Shown: positions 10,750 through 22,718, counted from the first letter of the stretch. The stretch: DNA of 64,000 nt from Aquarana catesbeiana (GCF_042186555.1 NC_133335.1:177407419-177471418), one strand, 5' to 3'. The notes: a model not told the origin generated them from the letters alone. Numbers and translations are program-made.

Positions 10750-11190
10750 CCCAAAACACACAGTGTGTCAACATGTGTTATCTCCCGTCAAGGATATCAA
10801 TATGCCCATTTTGGGTGTGCAACCCCTTCCTCCAAACTAAAGTAGGTGAGAGGAAGAGGTTGCACCCCCGAAACACGTCCATTGATCCCCCATGATGTGA
10901 GCTAGCACATGTTGACACACTGGGGGTTATTTAAAAAAGGCAAATCCACTTTTCACTACAAGTGTAATGCAAGTGCACTTGTAGTGCAAAGTGGATTGGC
11001 CTTTCTAAAATAAGCCCCTGTGTGTCAACATGTGCTAGCTCACATCATGGGGGATCAATGGACATGTTTCGGGGGTGCAACCCCTTCCTCTCACCTACTT
11101 TAGTTTTGAGAAAGGGGTTGCACACCCAAAATGCATACATTGGTATCCTGTGATGGGAGATAGCACATGTTGACACACTGTGTGTTTTTG
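10750..11190. repeat. Long imperfect palindrome between SANT and transposase 3' ends (Harbinger-A1)
   Basis: About 440 bp folds back on itself around 10965, near CACTACAAGTG and GCACTTGTAGTG. The arms contain TGTGTCAACATGTGTTATCT with its complement, and TGCAACCCCTTCCTC with GAGGAAGAGGTTGCACCCCC. Shorter hairpins are nested within each arm. It sits exactly between the convergent SANT and transposase genes, as do two hairpins with the same motifs in Harbinger-B (42975-43085, 43469-43616). Confidence 0.85.
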
Positions 11191-11947
11191 GGCTTGAGTA
11201 AATAACCTGTTTGTACCTACACACATTTTAGGCAGGGGATCATAAGGGACATTTAACAGTTATGCCTCTACGTGTACGTGGCTTCAAATTTTGGCTTGTA
11301 GAGGGGTGAGATCACCCCATCTGAGGAAGGCAACATCAACACAGTGTAGGGATACTAATATGGCCTTCACTTTGGAAAAGTCAAACTTTGTAAGTTCCTG
11401 AGTTAAGGATGTGTATCTTATGTTTTTAAACATGCCTGTTTAGCCCCCAAAAAGGCAAAATAATGGCAAACATACATGTTATACACCAAGATGTTGGTTT
11501 GTTTGTTGGTTTGTTCAAAAACCTTTTAGAACACACATGTGAATGTGCTTGGAGTAAAATGTTTTATATTAAACAATGTGTGGCTTCTTATTTCAAAGCT
11601 CAAAACCAGTGTATTTGTTAAGTTGGTGTAGTTACAGTGTCAATGTGCTCTAAAATGTGGCAAACTCAGGCAATTTTAGGGACTCCAAGCAATTAATTAA
11701 AGAGTTGAAAAGGCTGAATATTTTTATCATTAATGCATTACATACATTAACAACAATAACATTGTGTGTGTGTGTAGCAGACCCACAGCACAACATAATA
11801 GTTAGCTGAAGAAGAGATTGTCACCTCATGGAGCAAATAAGTTATGTTTCCACTATTGAAGAAAATGGCCAAAATTAAGGCCATTTGAGAACCTAGGAGA
11901 CAGATAAGAAACATAAACAGTAAGTCAAATGAAATAGGTGTTTAGTA
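11191..11947. other. Non-coding Harbinger-A sequence
   Basis: AT-rich sequence between the palindrome and the transposase stop. No gene seen. Position 11402-11404 (GAGTTAAGG) is the empty target of the unit 2 MITE, and 11913-11920 (ATAAACAG) is the empty target of the unit 2 hAT composite. Confidence 0.6.
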
Positions 11948-12920
11948 TCAAATAATAGTTTTATTCCACATTGGTAACATTTTGCTGTAAAGCCACTGCC
12001 CCTCTACCCACAAAGTACTCCAGATACTTTTGCCAGACATCTCGGCAATTTGGGAGGGCAACCCAGCACGGCCACTTTCAAGAGCTGTCATCACAGTTGA
12101 TTCAGCTAGGCCGGACACAGCAAAGTCAACCTCACTTGAAAGTGAGGCAAGGTAGCTGCTTGCATTCCTCCTTAAATAATTGTGCAGGATGCAGCAGCAC
12201 AAGACAACGTGATTCAGCTTGTATTCGGCGAGGTTAATTGCTTTTAGAAAAAGCCTGAACCGACTTGACAGTATTCCAAAAGCGTTCTCTACAACTCTTC
12301 GGGCACGAGACAGCCTATAGTTGTAGATCCTCTGCTCTGGGGTCAGGTTCCTCATGGGAAAGGGCCTCATAAGATGTTCCCCCAGAGCAAAGGCCTCATC
12401 TGCAACAAAAACAAATTTGAGGCCCTCCACATTCTCCTCAGGAGGTGGCAAGCCTAAGGTGCCATTCTGTAGCCAACAGTAGAATTCTGGGCAATCACTC
12501 CTCCTCCTGAGTTGCGACCGCTCTTACCAACATCAAGGTACAGGAATTCATAATTTGCAGACACAACCACTAGCATCACTATACTGCAAAAGCCCTTTTA
12601 AATAAAATAATAATAGCCCGAGTTTGGTGGTGGGACAATATGCACATTCTTCCCATCAATAGTCCTACCACAGTTGGGAAAATCCCACTGATGGTGGAAT
12701 TGGGAAGCAATGGCCTGCCATTCCTGTAGGTTGGAAGGAAACTGTGGAGTCAAAAAAAATAAAAAATTACTACTTTTGCACATAACATAGCAAGCAGAAG
12801 AATGTTTGTGTAGACACAAACATTCTTGGCCAACATAAGTATAACATTTATTTAAATGAGTATTTAAAGACAAAAGTTTCGTGTAAGCACAAAAATGAAG
12901 CTGACAAAATAGATTGTTAA

Positions 12921-14068
12921 CCACTTCCCGACCGGCCTATAACAGAATGATGGCCGGGAAGTGGTTCTGTTATCCTGACTGGGCGTCATATGATGTCCAG
13001 CAGGATAACATGCCGACACACGCCCACGGGGGTGCGCAGCGCGGCGATTGCGAGTGTGGCATGTCAGTCTGATACGCCGCATCGCCGATGGCGATAAGAA
13101 GCCAGTGACAGAGGCTTCTTACCACGTGGTCAGCTGTGACCAATCACAGCTGATCATTGCAAGAACCAGGACGGCATTCCTCCGTTCGTGCTGACAGGGA
13201 GAGCCAATCGGCGGCTCTCCCTGTCAGGGAGGGGGGGTCTGTGCTGATAATCAGCACATTGATCAGCACAGCCCCATCAGATGTGCCAATCAGCTGCCAA
13301 TCAGTGCCCAGCAGTGCCTCAATAATAAAGTCTGCCAGTGCCCACCACAGTGCCAATCAGTGCCTATCACAGTGCCAATCAGAGCCCACCACAGTGCCAA
13401 TCAGTGTCCATCCCAATGCCAATAAGGGCCCAGCATTAATACCTGTCAGTACCTGCCCAATCAGTGCTGCCAATCAGTGCTGCCTATCAGTGCTAATCAG
13501 TGCCGCCGGACAGTGCCCATCAATGCCGCCTGTCAGTGCCCATCAGTGCCGCCTGTCAGTGCCCATTAATGCCACCTGTCAGTGCCCATCAGTGCCGCCT
13601 GTCAGTGCCCATCAGTGCCGCCTGTCAGTGCCCATGAGTGTCGCCTGTCAGTGCCACCTATCGGTGCCCACCAGTGCTGCATATCAGTGCCACCTATCAG
13701 TGCCCATCTATTCTACATATTAGTGCCCATCAGTGCCACCTTATCAGTGCCCATTGGTGCTGCCTCATCAGTGCTGACTAATCAGTGCCTGTCAGTAAAG
13801 GAGAAAACAAAATTTTATAACAGAAACAAAGAAAAAGTTTTTTCTTTCAAAAATGTCGGTCTTTTTTAGTTTGTTTAGCAAAAAGTAAAAACCGCAGAGG
13901 TGATCAAATACCACCAAAAGAAAGCTCTATTTGTGGGAAGAAAATTATAAAATTTTAGTTTGGGTGCAGTGTTGTATGACTGCTCAATTGTCATTCAAAG
14001 TGCGACAGCACTGAAAGCTCAAAATTGTCCTGGGCAGGAAGGGGCGAAAGCGTCTGATATTGAAGTGG
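12921..14068. mobile_element. TTAA-flanked non-autonomous element (CCACTTCC ends), unit 1
   Basis: TTAA sits at 12917-12920 and 14069-14072. Ends are CCACTTCCCGACC and the complementary ...TTGAAGTGG. TTAA duplication fits Kolobok or piggyBac-type transposases; I favour Kolobok-like but cannot prove it. There is no protein. The left part holds CCGGGAAGTGG-type inverted sequence, the middle is a CAGTGCC minisatellite, and the right part has TTTGATCACCTCTGCGG-type sequence common in ranoid frogs (from memory). It inserted into the intron of the Harbinger-A transposase before the segmental duplication. Confidence 0.75.
13260..13795. repeat. CAGTGCC minisatellite
   Basis: About 530 bp of 15- and 30-bp units, e.g. 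TCAGTGCCGCCTGTCAGTGC and CCATCAGTGCC, inside the TTAA-flanked element. The unit 2 array (56320-56965) is about 110 bp longer, so it changed length after the duplication. Open frames of PVSAHQCRLSVPIS type across it are repeat translations. Confidence 0.9.
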
Positions 14069-14764
14069 TTAAGTTACTAGGCTAGGTGTGTATGGGCCCA
14101 GGATAGCATGCTGGGGAGGTTAGTGAAGGCAAATATGCATAAAGGCCAAAATGAAGCATTAAAAGCTTACAGCATGCATGAGGGCAAGGAGTACATTCAC
14201 AGCATATTACAATAATGGTAATTATGGAATGAAGAAATTAATACAATACATTATTAGCAAACATCAAACATTAAATACATAGAATGTGATGTTAAAGGCT
14301 AAAACTTACCCGAATATAGTCCTTCTGCAGGACTTGGATGATGGTAGAACAGGTCTCTGGAATAATGATTCCCAGAGCCTGAGGGGAGATCCCAGTTGTG
14401 AACTTCAGGTCCTGGAGACTTTTCCCCGTCGCCAAGTACTGCAGGGTGGCGACAAGCCTTTGCTTGGGAGTAATGGCTTGCCACATGCATGTGTCCTGCT
14501 TACTAATATAGGGGGTAAGCAAAGCCAATAGACAGTGAAAGCAGGGGTCCGTTATCCGGAGATAATTCCTGAAATTATCTCCTGGAGCTTCTGCAACAAA
14601 GGCATATGACAGAATTGGTCACGATTAAGCAACCAATTCTTGGTCCAAGAACTACTGCTCCCCCTGTTCCTGGACTGGACTTGTGTCAAAGCAATAACTC
14701 CAAGCCCAATAATAGCACGATCTCGCAGACGAGAATGCCACCTGGTTAGTAGACAAACGGCCAT

Positions 14765-15000
14765 TCAGAAACAAACTGACAAGAACGCACTGAAAATCAG
14801 AAAGGACCTGACAAGCACGACCTGAAAATCAGAAACGACCTGACAAGCATGCACTGAAAATCAGAAGCGAACTGAAAAGAACACACTGAAAAACACAAAC
14901 GACCTGACAAGCACACGCTGAAAAACAGAAACGAACCGACAAGCACTACCTGAAAAACAGAAACGAACTGACAAGCACGAGGCTGAAAAGTGGGAATCGA
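14765..15000. repeat. Subterminal direct repeats upstream of Harbinger-A transposase
   Basis: About seven imperfect copies of a 30-36-bp unit around CTGACAAGCACGCACTGAAA and ATCAGAAACGA lie between the transposase start and the right TIR. Harbinger-B has a less regular counterpart at 40440-40640 built on TTCAGTGCGT/CTTGTTCGTTC. Arrays like this next to TIRs could be protein-binding or promoter sites; that is inference. Confidence 0.6.
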
Positions 15001-15239
15001 CACTCACCAAACTTTTACTAACACGAAATTAGCAGAAGGAGCCCAAAGGGTGGCACATATCTAGTGAACTTCCTTTTTATTGGCTCGTAGTACATCTATT
15101 ACGTCACTACGCTCCTAATTGTTGGCCAACATTTGTGTGACCATGTGTATGCAAGACAAGTTTGGACCAACACCCTTCGGACAAAATTCCATGGTTTTGT
15201 TGGCGAACAATCCGATCATGTATACGAGGCTTTAGCCGC

Positions 15240-17690
15240 ATTCAGAAGGTATGCCACCATTGAGTTTTTATATTTACGCTTTTAAAAATCTGAGATGGAG
15301 GAGATATCTGGCCGGGTTGGACCCCAAATCAAATTCAGTAAGCTGTTTTGAAATATCCCGCATTTTAGACCAGAACCTCTCCAATTTCGGGCAGGCCCAG
15401 AAAATATGCAGCATGGTATACCCTCTGCCTCTCTGCAGTGCCAGCAGATGTTCGTTGCGTCAGATAGATTTTCTGTAAGAGAGATGGGACCCTGTACCAC
15501 CGTGTAAGGATCTTATAGCTCAGTTCTTAATATTTACTAGCCACTTAAGAGTAATGAGCAAAATAGAGGATATGATGCCACTGCTCATCGGAAAATCTGG
15601 TATCCAGATCTCTAATTTCTGATGAAATCCAGGAACAAATCCCTCAAGAGGATGTATTAGCACTTTATAGGCCTTTAAATGCCCCATGTGCAGAGGGAGC
15701 CTCTATCAGACATACATTTTCTAAAGGTGAGTTAGGACGATTTGACCACCCCCTGCGAAGGAGAAAGCTGAGGAAGTGGGTAAGTTGCTGAAGCCACCAC
15801 AGGTCTAATGGTGGATTAAGCATAGCCTGCATTTCAGCTCTTGTCTTTAGCCTGGAGTCTACAAGGTAGTCACAAAGACAAAACTTACCTTGCCTAAAGA
15901 TTTGTTTAAAACGGCTGTCAGTCTGGCCAGGGGGAATGCTGGATTCCCCAGTACTAGATAGAGCCCAGTAATCTCCTCTTCTAACTTGGAGAAAAAATGG
16001 CTTTGTTGAACTACTCTAAGAGTAGCCTAATAAGGGGGTGATGCCGTAAGGTTCTGAAAGATCTTGGGCATAGCCATGGCAAACATTGTAGAGGGATCTC
16101 CATACAGGATTGTTCAATCGATACCCATGCTTTATGTCCCTCATCTCTACACCATGCTAATACCTTGGCAAGGTGAACTGCCTAGTAATATTACAGAGGA
16201 TCTGGGAAGGCCATGCCCCCTTGAGTTTTTGCCATTGCCAGACATGAGTAAGACAGGCATGGATGCATTTTTGACCACACAAATCTGATAAAGGTACTAC
16301 GCACTGACTTCAAGAAAGAGGTGGCAAAGTCTGAAAGAGATAAAGTAACCTTGGCATAATATTCATTTTGAGAATAGCATTCCGACCCATCCATGTATAG
16401 GAACCCTTGTTCCATCTTTCCATGTCAGAGACAAGAGCACGGAGCATTGGCGGAAAGTTAACCGAAAATGTTTTATCTATAGAGGAAGTCAATTTCACCC
16501 CTAAGTATGTCAGATGAGAGGATGCCCATGGAAAACAAAACAAGGATCAAAGAGCCTGAAATCGTGTTGGGGACAACGTGATGTTAAGCAGTTCAGATTT
16601 GTGGGGATTGATTTGAAAATTCTACAGTATACTATACTGATTGAACTCACTTAATACGTTTGACAATGTAATTTCCGGGGATGTAATGAAAAACAGAATG
16701 TCGTCTGCGAAGGCTGTGATTTTATGGTCCACCTTGGCGTTCGAGAAGCCCTGATTGTCTGTACTTCCTCGTACGCGTCATAAAAATGGCTCCAGAGTTA
16801 AGATAAAAATCAACGGGGACAAGGGACATCCTTGTCTGGTGCCATTAGTTAAACTAAAGTACGTGGAAGTTACTTAGTTAATTCTGACAGCTGCAGACGG
16901 GGCAGAGTATATGGCGTCTATCTGTTTGCCAAAGGCCTTTAGAACTCCAATATATTTTAGCATCTCCTTCAGAAATGTCCAATCCACCCTGTCAAAAGCT
17001 TTCTCTGCATCCGAGGATAGCCTACATAGAGGTAATTTACAAGAGTGAGCCAAATGGATGATATCAAGGGCTCTGGTAGTGTTTTCCTTCCCCTCCTTGT
17101 TAGGCATTAATCTGGCTTGATCAAGGTGGAAGACATCCTGAAGGTGAGATTGGAGTCTAGACACCAAAATCTGTGTAAGATTTTTCAGGTCCACATTTAA
17201 CAGGGAGATAGGTCGAAAATGCATGCACTGGGCATGATCCTTACCCTCCTTGGGGATCACTGATATATGCTCTCAGCATGTCCTTCAGTAACGGCTGGTC
17301 TGCCAGAATAGAATTAAACGCTTGTATGAATCATGGAGCTAGAATTAAAGTGAATGCCTTATAGTAGACTACCGTATATCTGTCTGGGCCAGGCACCTTG
17401 CTTACAGTAAGTAACTTGATATCCATCAAGTATTCCTTGATTGCGATGGGTGCATGCATTAATTTGTACGTATCCTCGGGTATCGTTGGAAGGCCCAAAG
17501 AGGAAAGATATCTCCGAATCAGCTTTTGCTTTTCCACTAACTGGTCAGTTGATAAAGGGGCTGATAGGTTATAGAGGGAAGAATAATACTCTCAAAAAAA
17601 CTTCAGCCACATCATGGGACAGATGGCGGCATTTCCCTCTACTGGAGTCAATATATGGGATATAGCTTCTCTGAGAAGACTGTATATATA
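15240..17690 (-). pseudogene. L1-like ORF2 fragment (RT to C-terminus)
   Basis: Read on the minus strand, in order: inter-domain region near 17500; RT motifs PKEGKDHAQCMHFRPISLLN (near 17250), DAEKAFDRVDW (near 17000) and the catalytic FADDI (near 16700); then YLGVKL, MGRNAILKMNIMPRLLYLFQ (16350-16450); and a C-terminal zinc-knuckle region CWHCREAEG with HIFS-like residues (15400-15440). It is full of stops and frameshifts. Endonuclease and ORF1 are missing, so it is 5'-truncated near 17690. It is a different family from the L1s at 32784 and 59380. The part beyond 17402 is also the start of unit 2. Confidence 0.85.
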
Positions 17691-17863
<173 letters not shown>

Positions 17864-19493
17864 CAGTGAGGACGGAAAGTATTCAGACCCCCTTAAATTT
17901 TTCACTCTTTGTTATATTGCAGCCATTTGCTAAAATCATTTAAGTTCATTTTTTTTCCTCCTTAATGTACACACAGCACCCCATATTGACAGAAAAACAC
18001 AGAATTGTTGACATTTTTGATTTATTAAAAAAGAAAAACTGAAATATCACATGGTCCCAAGTATTCAGACCCTATGCTGTGACACTCATATATTTAACAT
18101 AGGTGCTGTCCATTTCTTCTGATCATCCTTGAGATGGTTCTACACCTTCATTTGAGTCCAACTGTGTTTGATTATACCAATTGGACTTGATTAGGAAAGC
18201 CACACACCTGTCTATATAAGACCTTACAGCTCACAGTGCATGTCAGAGCAAATGAGAATCATGAGGTCAAAGGAACTGCCTGAAGAGCTCAGAGACAGAA
18301 TTGTGGCAAGGCACAGATCTGGCCAAGGTTACAAAAAATTCTGCTGCACTTAAGGTTCCTAAGAGCACAGTGGCCTCCATAATCCTTAAATGGAAGACGT
18401 TTGGGACGACCAGAACCCTTCCTACAGCTGGCCGTCCGGCCAAACTGAGCTATTGGGGGAGAAGAGCCTTGGTGAGAGAGGTAAAGAAGAACCCAAAGAT
18501 CACTGTGGCTGAGCTCCAGAGATGCAGTCGGGAGATGGGAGAAAGTTGTAGAAAGTCAACCATCACTGCAGCCCTCCACCAGTCTTGGCTTTCTGGCAGA
18601 GTGGCCCGAGGGAAGCCTCTCCTTAGTGCAAGACACATGAAAGCCTGCATGGAGTTTGCTAAAAAACACCTGAAGGACTCCAAGATGGTGAGATATAAGA
18701 TTCTCTGGTCTGATGAGACCAAGATAGAACTTTTTGGCCTTAATTCTAAGCGGTATGTGTGGAGAAAACCAGGCACTGCTCATCACCTGTCCAATACAGT
18801 CCCAACAGTGAAGCATGGTGGTGGCAGCATCATGCTGTGGGGGTGTTTTTGAGCTGCAGGGACAGGACGACTGGTTGCAATCGAGGGAAAGATGAATGCG
18901 GCCAAGTACAGGGATATCATGGACAAAAACCTTCTCCAGAGTGCTCAGGACCTCAGACTGGGCCGAAGGTTTACCTTCCAACAAGACAATGAACCTAAGC
19001 ACACAGCTAAAATAACGAAGGAGTTGCTTCACAATAACTCGGTGACTGTTCTTGAATGGCCCAGCCAGAGCCCTGACTTAAACTCAATTGAGCATCTCGG
19101 GAGAGCCCTAAAAATGTCTGTCCACCAACGTTTACCATCCAACCTGACAGAACTGGAGAGGATCTGCAAGCAGGAATGGCAGAGGATCCCCAAATCCAGG
19201 CGTGAAAAACTTGTTGCATCTTTCCCAAAAAGACTCATGGCTGTATTAGATCAAAAGGGTGCTTTTACTAAATACTGAGCAAAGGGTCTGAATACTTAGG
19301 ACCATGTGATATTTCAGTTTTTATTTTTTAATAAATCTTCAAAAATGTCAACAATTCTGTGTTTTTCTGTCAATATGGGATGCTGTGTGTACATTAATGA
19401 GGAAAAAAAATGAACTTAAATGATTTTAGCAAATGGCTGCAATATAACGAAGAGTGAAAAATTTAAGGAGGTGTGAATACTTTCCGTCCCCAC

Positions 19494-19494
<1 letters not shown>
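17864..19494 (+). mobile_element. Tc1/mariner element, unit 2 copy
   Basis: Duplicate of the 838-2473 element, with CAGTGAGGACGGAAAGTATT at the left and the inverted counterpart at the right, flanked by TA repeats. It differs from the unit 1 copy by scattered substitutions and small indels. Confidence 0.92.
18264..19278 (+). pseudogene. Tc1 transposase pseudogene, unit 2
   Basis: Same early frameshift as unit 1 near 18330, so the paired-domain start is already separated. From there the frame runs to a TGA at 18850-18852 inside GGSIMLWGCF. The unit 1 stop at GRVA is not present here (GRVARGKP). The catalytic SDET, DNEPKHT and SIEHL segments are retained. It was therefore dead by shared damage before duplication and each copy later gained a private stop. 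Confidence 0.92.

Positions 19495-19562
<68 letters not shown>
19495..19562. repeat. (TA)n microsatellite
   Basis: TA tract right of the unit 2 Tc1, equivalent to 2474-2543. Confidence 0.9.
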
Positions 19563-19570
<8 letters not shown>

Positions 19571-19675
19571 GTATCTCACAAAAGTGAGTACACCAGCCAT
19601 TAATATCTAAACCGCTGGCAACAAAAGTGAGTACACCCCTATGTGAAAATTTCCAAATTGGGCCCAATTATGTGG
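19563..19675. mobile_element. Tc1-like terminal fragment, unit 2 copy
   Basis: Duplicate of 2544-2655, with CAGTATCTCACAAAAGTGAG and the inner ACAAAAGTGAGTACACCCCT repeat. Confidence 0.62.
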
Positions 19676-20272
19676 GGGGAGTCTTTTACCAAGGATTGGG
19701 GGAGGGGGGTCTGCTGAAAGGGAGAACTTGAAGGAGAGGATAGGTGCTAGAGTGAGGATTTTTGCTGGGAGGGGGATTTGAAGGTGGGAGGGCAGAATTT
19801 GTCCTGGAGTGTTTTGAAGAGGGGGAAGAAGGGTTTGTGCTGAGATGGAGGGGTGGGGTGGCTTTGTGCTAGCAGCGGAGAGAGGATTTGTGCTGGGAGG
19901 GGATGTAGGGGTGGGGTATTTGTGCCAGGATGAGGAGTTGTAAAGGAAGGGGGCATTTGGGGGGTGGAAGAAGATTTGTGCTTGGAAAGGGGATTTGGGG
20001 AGATGATTTATGCTAAAAGTGGAGAAAGGATTTACGCTGGGGGGGAGGAGGATCTATGCAAAAATAGGGATTGGGGGAATTTTTGCTTGAGGGGGGGAGA
20101 GAATGTTTGCTGGGAAAATACATTTGGGGGGGGGTTGAAAAAGATTTATTCTGAGAGGGGTACTGGGGGGAAGGAGGGTTTTTACTTTGTGGGGGAACTT
20201 CATGTTGGGAGGGTGGATTTGCTTCAGAGAATTTGTTCTGGGAGGGGAGAGAGGATTTGTACTGGGGCGTGA
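19676..20272. repeat. G-rich minisatellite, unit 2 copy
   Basis: Counterpart of 2656-3370. An internal block equivalent to about 3100-3225 is missing, a typical length change of such arrays. Confidence 0.8.
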
Positions 20273-20488
20273 GTATTCAAATTAGCGTTTTGTTATATTG
20301 TTTTGCAGAGGAGGGAGTGGGTAAAGTGTAGGAGGGTATTGCTTGCACTATTTTATTTTTTTTGTACTCATGATTCCTACTGCATGCATTACACACTCCT
20401 GACCCCTGCATTCTGTGAATAACACTCATGTCCCCTGTATTCTGTGCATTACAGACTCCTGGACCCTGCTCTCTGTGTGCCATGTATT

Positions 20489-21699
20489 CAGGGCCGGCCC
20501 TACCATGGGACCCGATGGAGCCATAATTCGAGGTGGCACATTCACATTCAGGGGGGGCGGCAAATTGCCGCCCGCCAGCCAGCCCGCTCCACTGCGGAAC
20601 CCACTGGGAGGATCCGCCGAGAAAGGTCCCCCATTGGATACTGTCCGCCCTGTACTGCGCAGGCGCATCGCTTGCGCAACATGGAGGACAAAGGAGACGC
20701 CGAAAGTCTCCAAACATGAACAGCTGTTCATGAGCTCTACACGGTGCCTGCCCTTCAGAGTACATTGTGCCACACGCTCCCGCTGTTGATGTTTGGAGAC
20801 TTTCGGCGTCTCCTTTGTCAAGTGACAATCCGCAATGTGTGGCAGGTGGCGCCGTGGCAAGTGACAATCCGCAATGTGTGGCAGGTGGAGTTGTGGCAAG
20901 TTACAATCCGCAATGTGTGGCAGGTGGCGTCGTGGCAAGTGACAATTCGCAATGTGAGGCAGGTGGCGTTGTGGCAATCCGCAATGTGTGGCGGGTGGCA
21001 TTGTGGCAAGTGACAATACGCAATGTGTGGCAGGTGGCGTCGTGGCAAGTGACAATCCACAATGTGTGGCAGGTGGCGTCATGACAATCCGCAATGTGTG
21101 GCAGGTGGCGCCGTGGCAAGTGACAATCCGCAATGTGAGGCAGGTGACGTCGTGGCAAGTGACAATCCGCATCTGAAAGCAGGTGACATTGGCAAGTGAC
21201 ACGCTCAGGGCTCCCACTGATTCTGCTTTATGGTGAGTTGAACTATGTTATTCTATATAACAATGTAATAATAGAAATATTGCACTTCAATAATTTTTTT
21301 TGCGATATGACACTGCATCGCTTTAACTGACAATTGCGCGGTCGTGCGACGTTGCAACCAAACAAAATTTACGTCCTTTTTTTTCCACAAATAGAGCTTT
21401 CTTTTGGTGGTATTTTATCACCTCTGCGGTTTGTATTTTTACAGGTCCTCTTTATACTCCTTTACATGTATAGTGCCATGACAGGTCCTCTTTATACTTC
21501 TATATACATGCATAGAGCCATGACAGGTCCTCTTTATACTTCTATATACATGTATAAAGCCATGACAGGTCCACTTTAGTTACCATGATATAAAATAATG
21601 GATGTGGGGGCATTTTGGTGGGCGTGATTTTTTTTTTGGGGGGGGGGGGCAGCATTTCATTCTTGGTACCAGGCAGCACAATGTCTTGGGCTGGCACTG
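20489..21699. mobile_element. Non-autonomous hAT element, unit 2 copy
   Basis: Duplicate of 3590-4752 with CAGGGCCGGCCC and GGGCTGGCACTG ends. The left target repeat is CATGTATT (20481-20488); the right one reads CATGTATA (21700-21707) after one substitution. The AAGTGACAATCCGCAATGTG minisatellite (about 20815-21180) is retained. A GCCATGACAGGTCCTCTTTA repeat near 21475-21570 has one more unit than in unit 1. Confidence 0.83.
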
Positions 21700-21936
21700 C
21701 ATGTATACCTAAACAAAGTACTGACTACAGCCCTCTCTACATACTCCTTCCTTGAACACACCCTGGAGCCCTGCAGCCTGCGTTACGTAAATCTGACACT
21801 GACTGCAGCACTCCCCGACCCTGTGCTCTGCCTTGAACACTCCTGCACTATATAAACAATACTGTACATTGTATTCTTCTCACCAAAATCTTATTGTCTC
21901 TAAAATTGCTGGTTGCTATGCAGTCCCTGATTGTTT

Positions 21937-22702
21937 TAAATAAATTGTAGCGCTAATGCAAAAAATGAATGATAACACACATACACAATGTAAATAAATG
22001 TGAATAGAAAGTCTCTGTGCATGTGAACATAGTGTCCCAAAGTGACGTGTTGTCAAAATAAAGATAGTCCACAGTGAATGTGAATAATCCATGTGTCAGT
22101 TCTATCTACTTCTCAACTGTCAGCTCAGATGTCATCAAACTTGGCACATAGATGGAATATGCTTACCAGATATGTTGGATTCTACTGCCATTCTTTTCCA
22201 CATATTTCGGGGAACTGAGAAACCACTCTGATTTTGGAACCCATCTTGCCTTGTTTCCGTGAATAAAGAGGTGACATCCCAGCCTTGCAGAGGCTCCATC
22301 CTGCATCCAACACTCTACAACTTCGCCCTGGGTGGCACCAAGCTCCATTGATTCTATGCTCATGGCAGTAGAATCCAACATTTCTGGTAAGCGTATTCCA
22401 TCTATGCGCCAAGTTTGATGACATCTGAGCTGACAGTTGAGAAGCAGATAGAACTGACACACGGATTATTCACATTCACTGTGGACTATCTTTATTCTGA
22501 CAACACGTCACTTTGGGACACTATGTTCACATGCACAGAGACTTTCTATTCACATTTATTTACATTGTGAATGTGTGTTATCATTCATTTTTTGCATTAG
22601 CGCTACAATTTATTTAATATTTTCTCACATTTTTGTCACATGGTTTGTAGCAGCTTGTATTGTTTCTTTTGGGTAGCGCATTAATCATCTTTTTTCTACT
22701 GC
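21937..22702. mobile_element. Fold-back element, unit 2 only, 16-bp target duplication
   Basis: Two arms of about 250 bp, 21937-22190 and 22366-22617, are near-perfect reverse complements (AAATAAATTGTAGCGCTAAT and ATTAGCGCTACAATTTATTT at their outer ends). They enclose about 175 bp and are followed by an 85-bp non-palindromic tail. The direct repeat CAGTCCCTGATTGTTT flanks it (21921-21936, 22703-22718), and unit 1 has a single copy at about 4972-4987. No coding capacity. A 16-bp duplication is long for cut-and-paste elements and would fit target-primed insertion of an already inverted-dimer sequence. Class uncertain. Confidence 0.75.
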
Positions 22703-22718
22703 CAGTCCCTGATTGTTT

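Larger units (their letters stand above)
11948..14764 (-). pseudogene. Harbinger-A transposase pseudogene, unit 1
   Basis: Exon 1 (about 14764-14310) encodes SSSWTKNWLLNRDQFCHMPL and, after a frameshift near 14550, LTPYISKQDTCMWQAIT, QRLVATLQYLATGKSLQDLK and GISPQALGIIIPETCS up to a GTAAGT donor. Exon 2 (12745-11948) opens after a CAG acceptor with FPSNLQEWQAIASQF. It shows the DDE signatures of HARBI1-like proteins: TIDGKNVHI (D), FVADEAFALG (D) and RARRVVENAFGIL (E). Frameshifts at about 12450-12600 break it. The intron hosts the TTAA-flanked element 12921-14068. Compare the open Harbinger-B transposase at 40663-42834. Confidence 0.88.
7347..15228. mobile_element. Harbinger-A, unit 1 copy (left TIR lost)
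   Basis: Three genes in the layout MADF (minus), SANT/Myb (plus), transposase (minus), the same as Harbinger-B read from the other strand. The right end, reverse-complemented, reads AGCCTCGTATACATGATCGG and adjoins TTA, matching the TWA target preference of PIF/Harbinger. The expected left TIR is absent in both units, replaced by the lone hAT end. All three genes are damaged. It also contains a TTAA-flanked element in the transposase intron (12921-14068), a 117-bp tandem duplication and a long palindrome. Confidence 0.85.
1..17401. repeat. Tandem segmental duplication, unit 1
   Basis: The window's first base matches position 17402, and collinear, highly similar sequence then runs through both units. 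Matching landmarks are Tc1 838/17864, hAT-N 3590/20489, DIRS gag 5536/23226, lone hAT end 7199/25699, Harbinger-A MADF and SANT genes 8.1-9.1 kb/26.6-27.7 kb, and the palindrome 10750/30960. Because the same TEs sit at the same junctions in both units, the duplication came after those insertions. Unit 1 is uninterrupted up to its L1 fragment. It lacks about 840 bp of the DIRS 5' region present in unit 2, and it carries a small TIR element (315-813) that unit 2 lacks. The left duplication boundary may lie outside the window. Confidence 0.9.

Noticed and set aside
29..17690. Host protein-coding exons
   Set aside because: Every convincing reading frame here belongs to a transposable element; no spliced gene unrelated to TEs was recognised.
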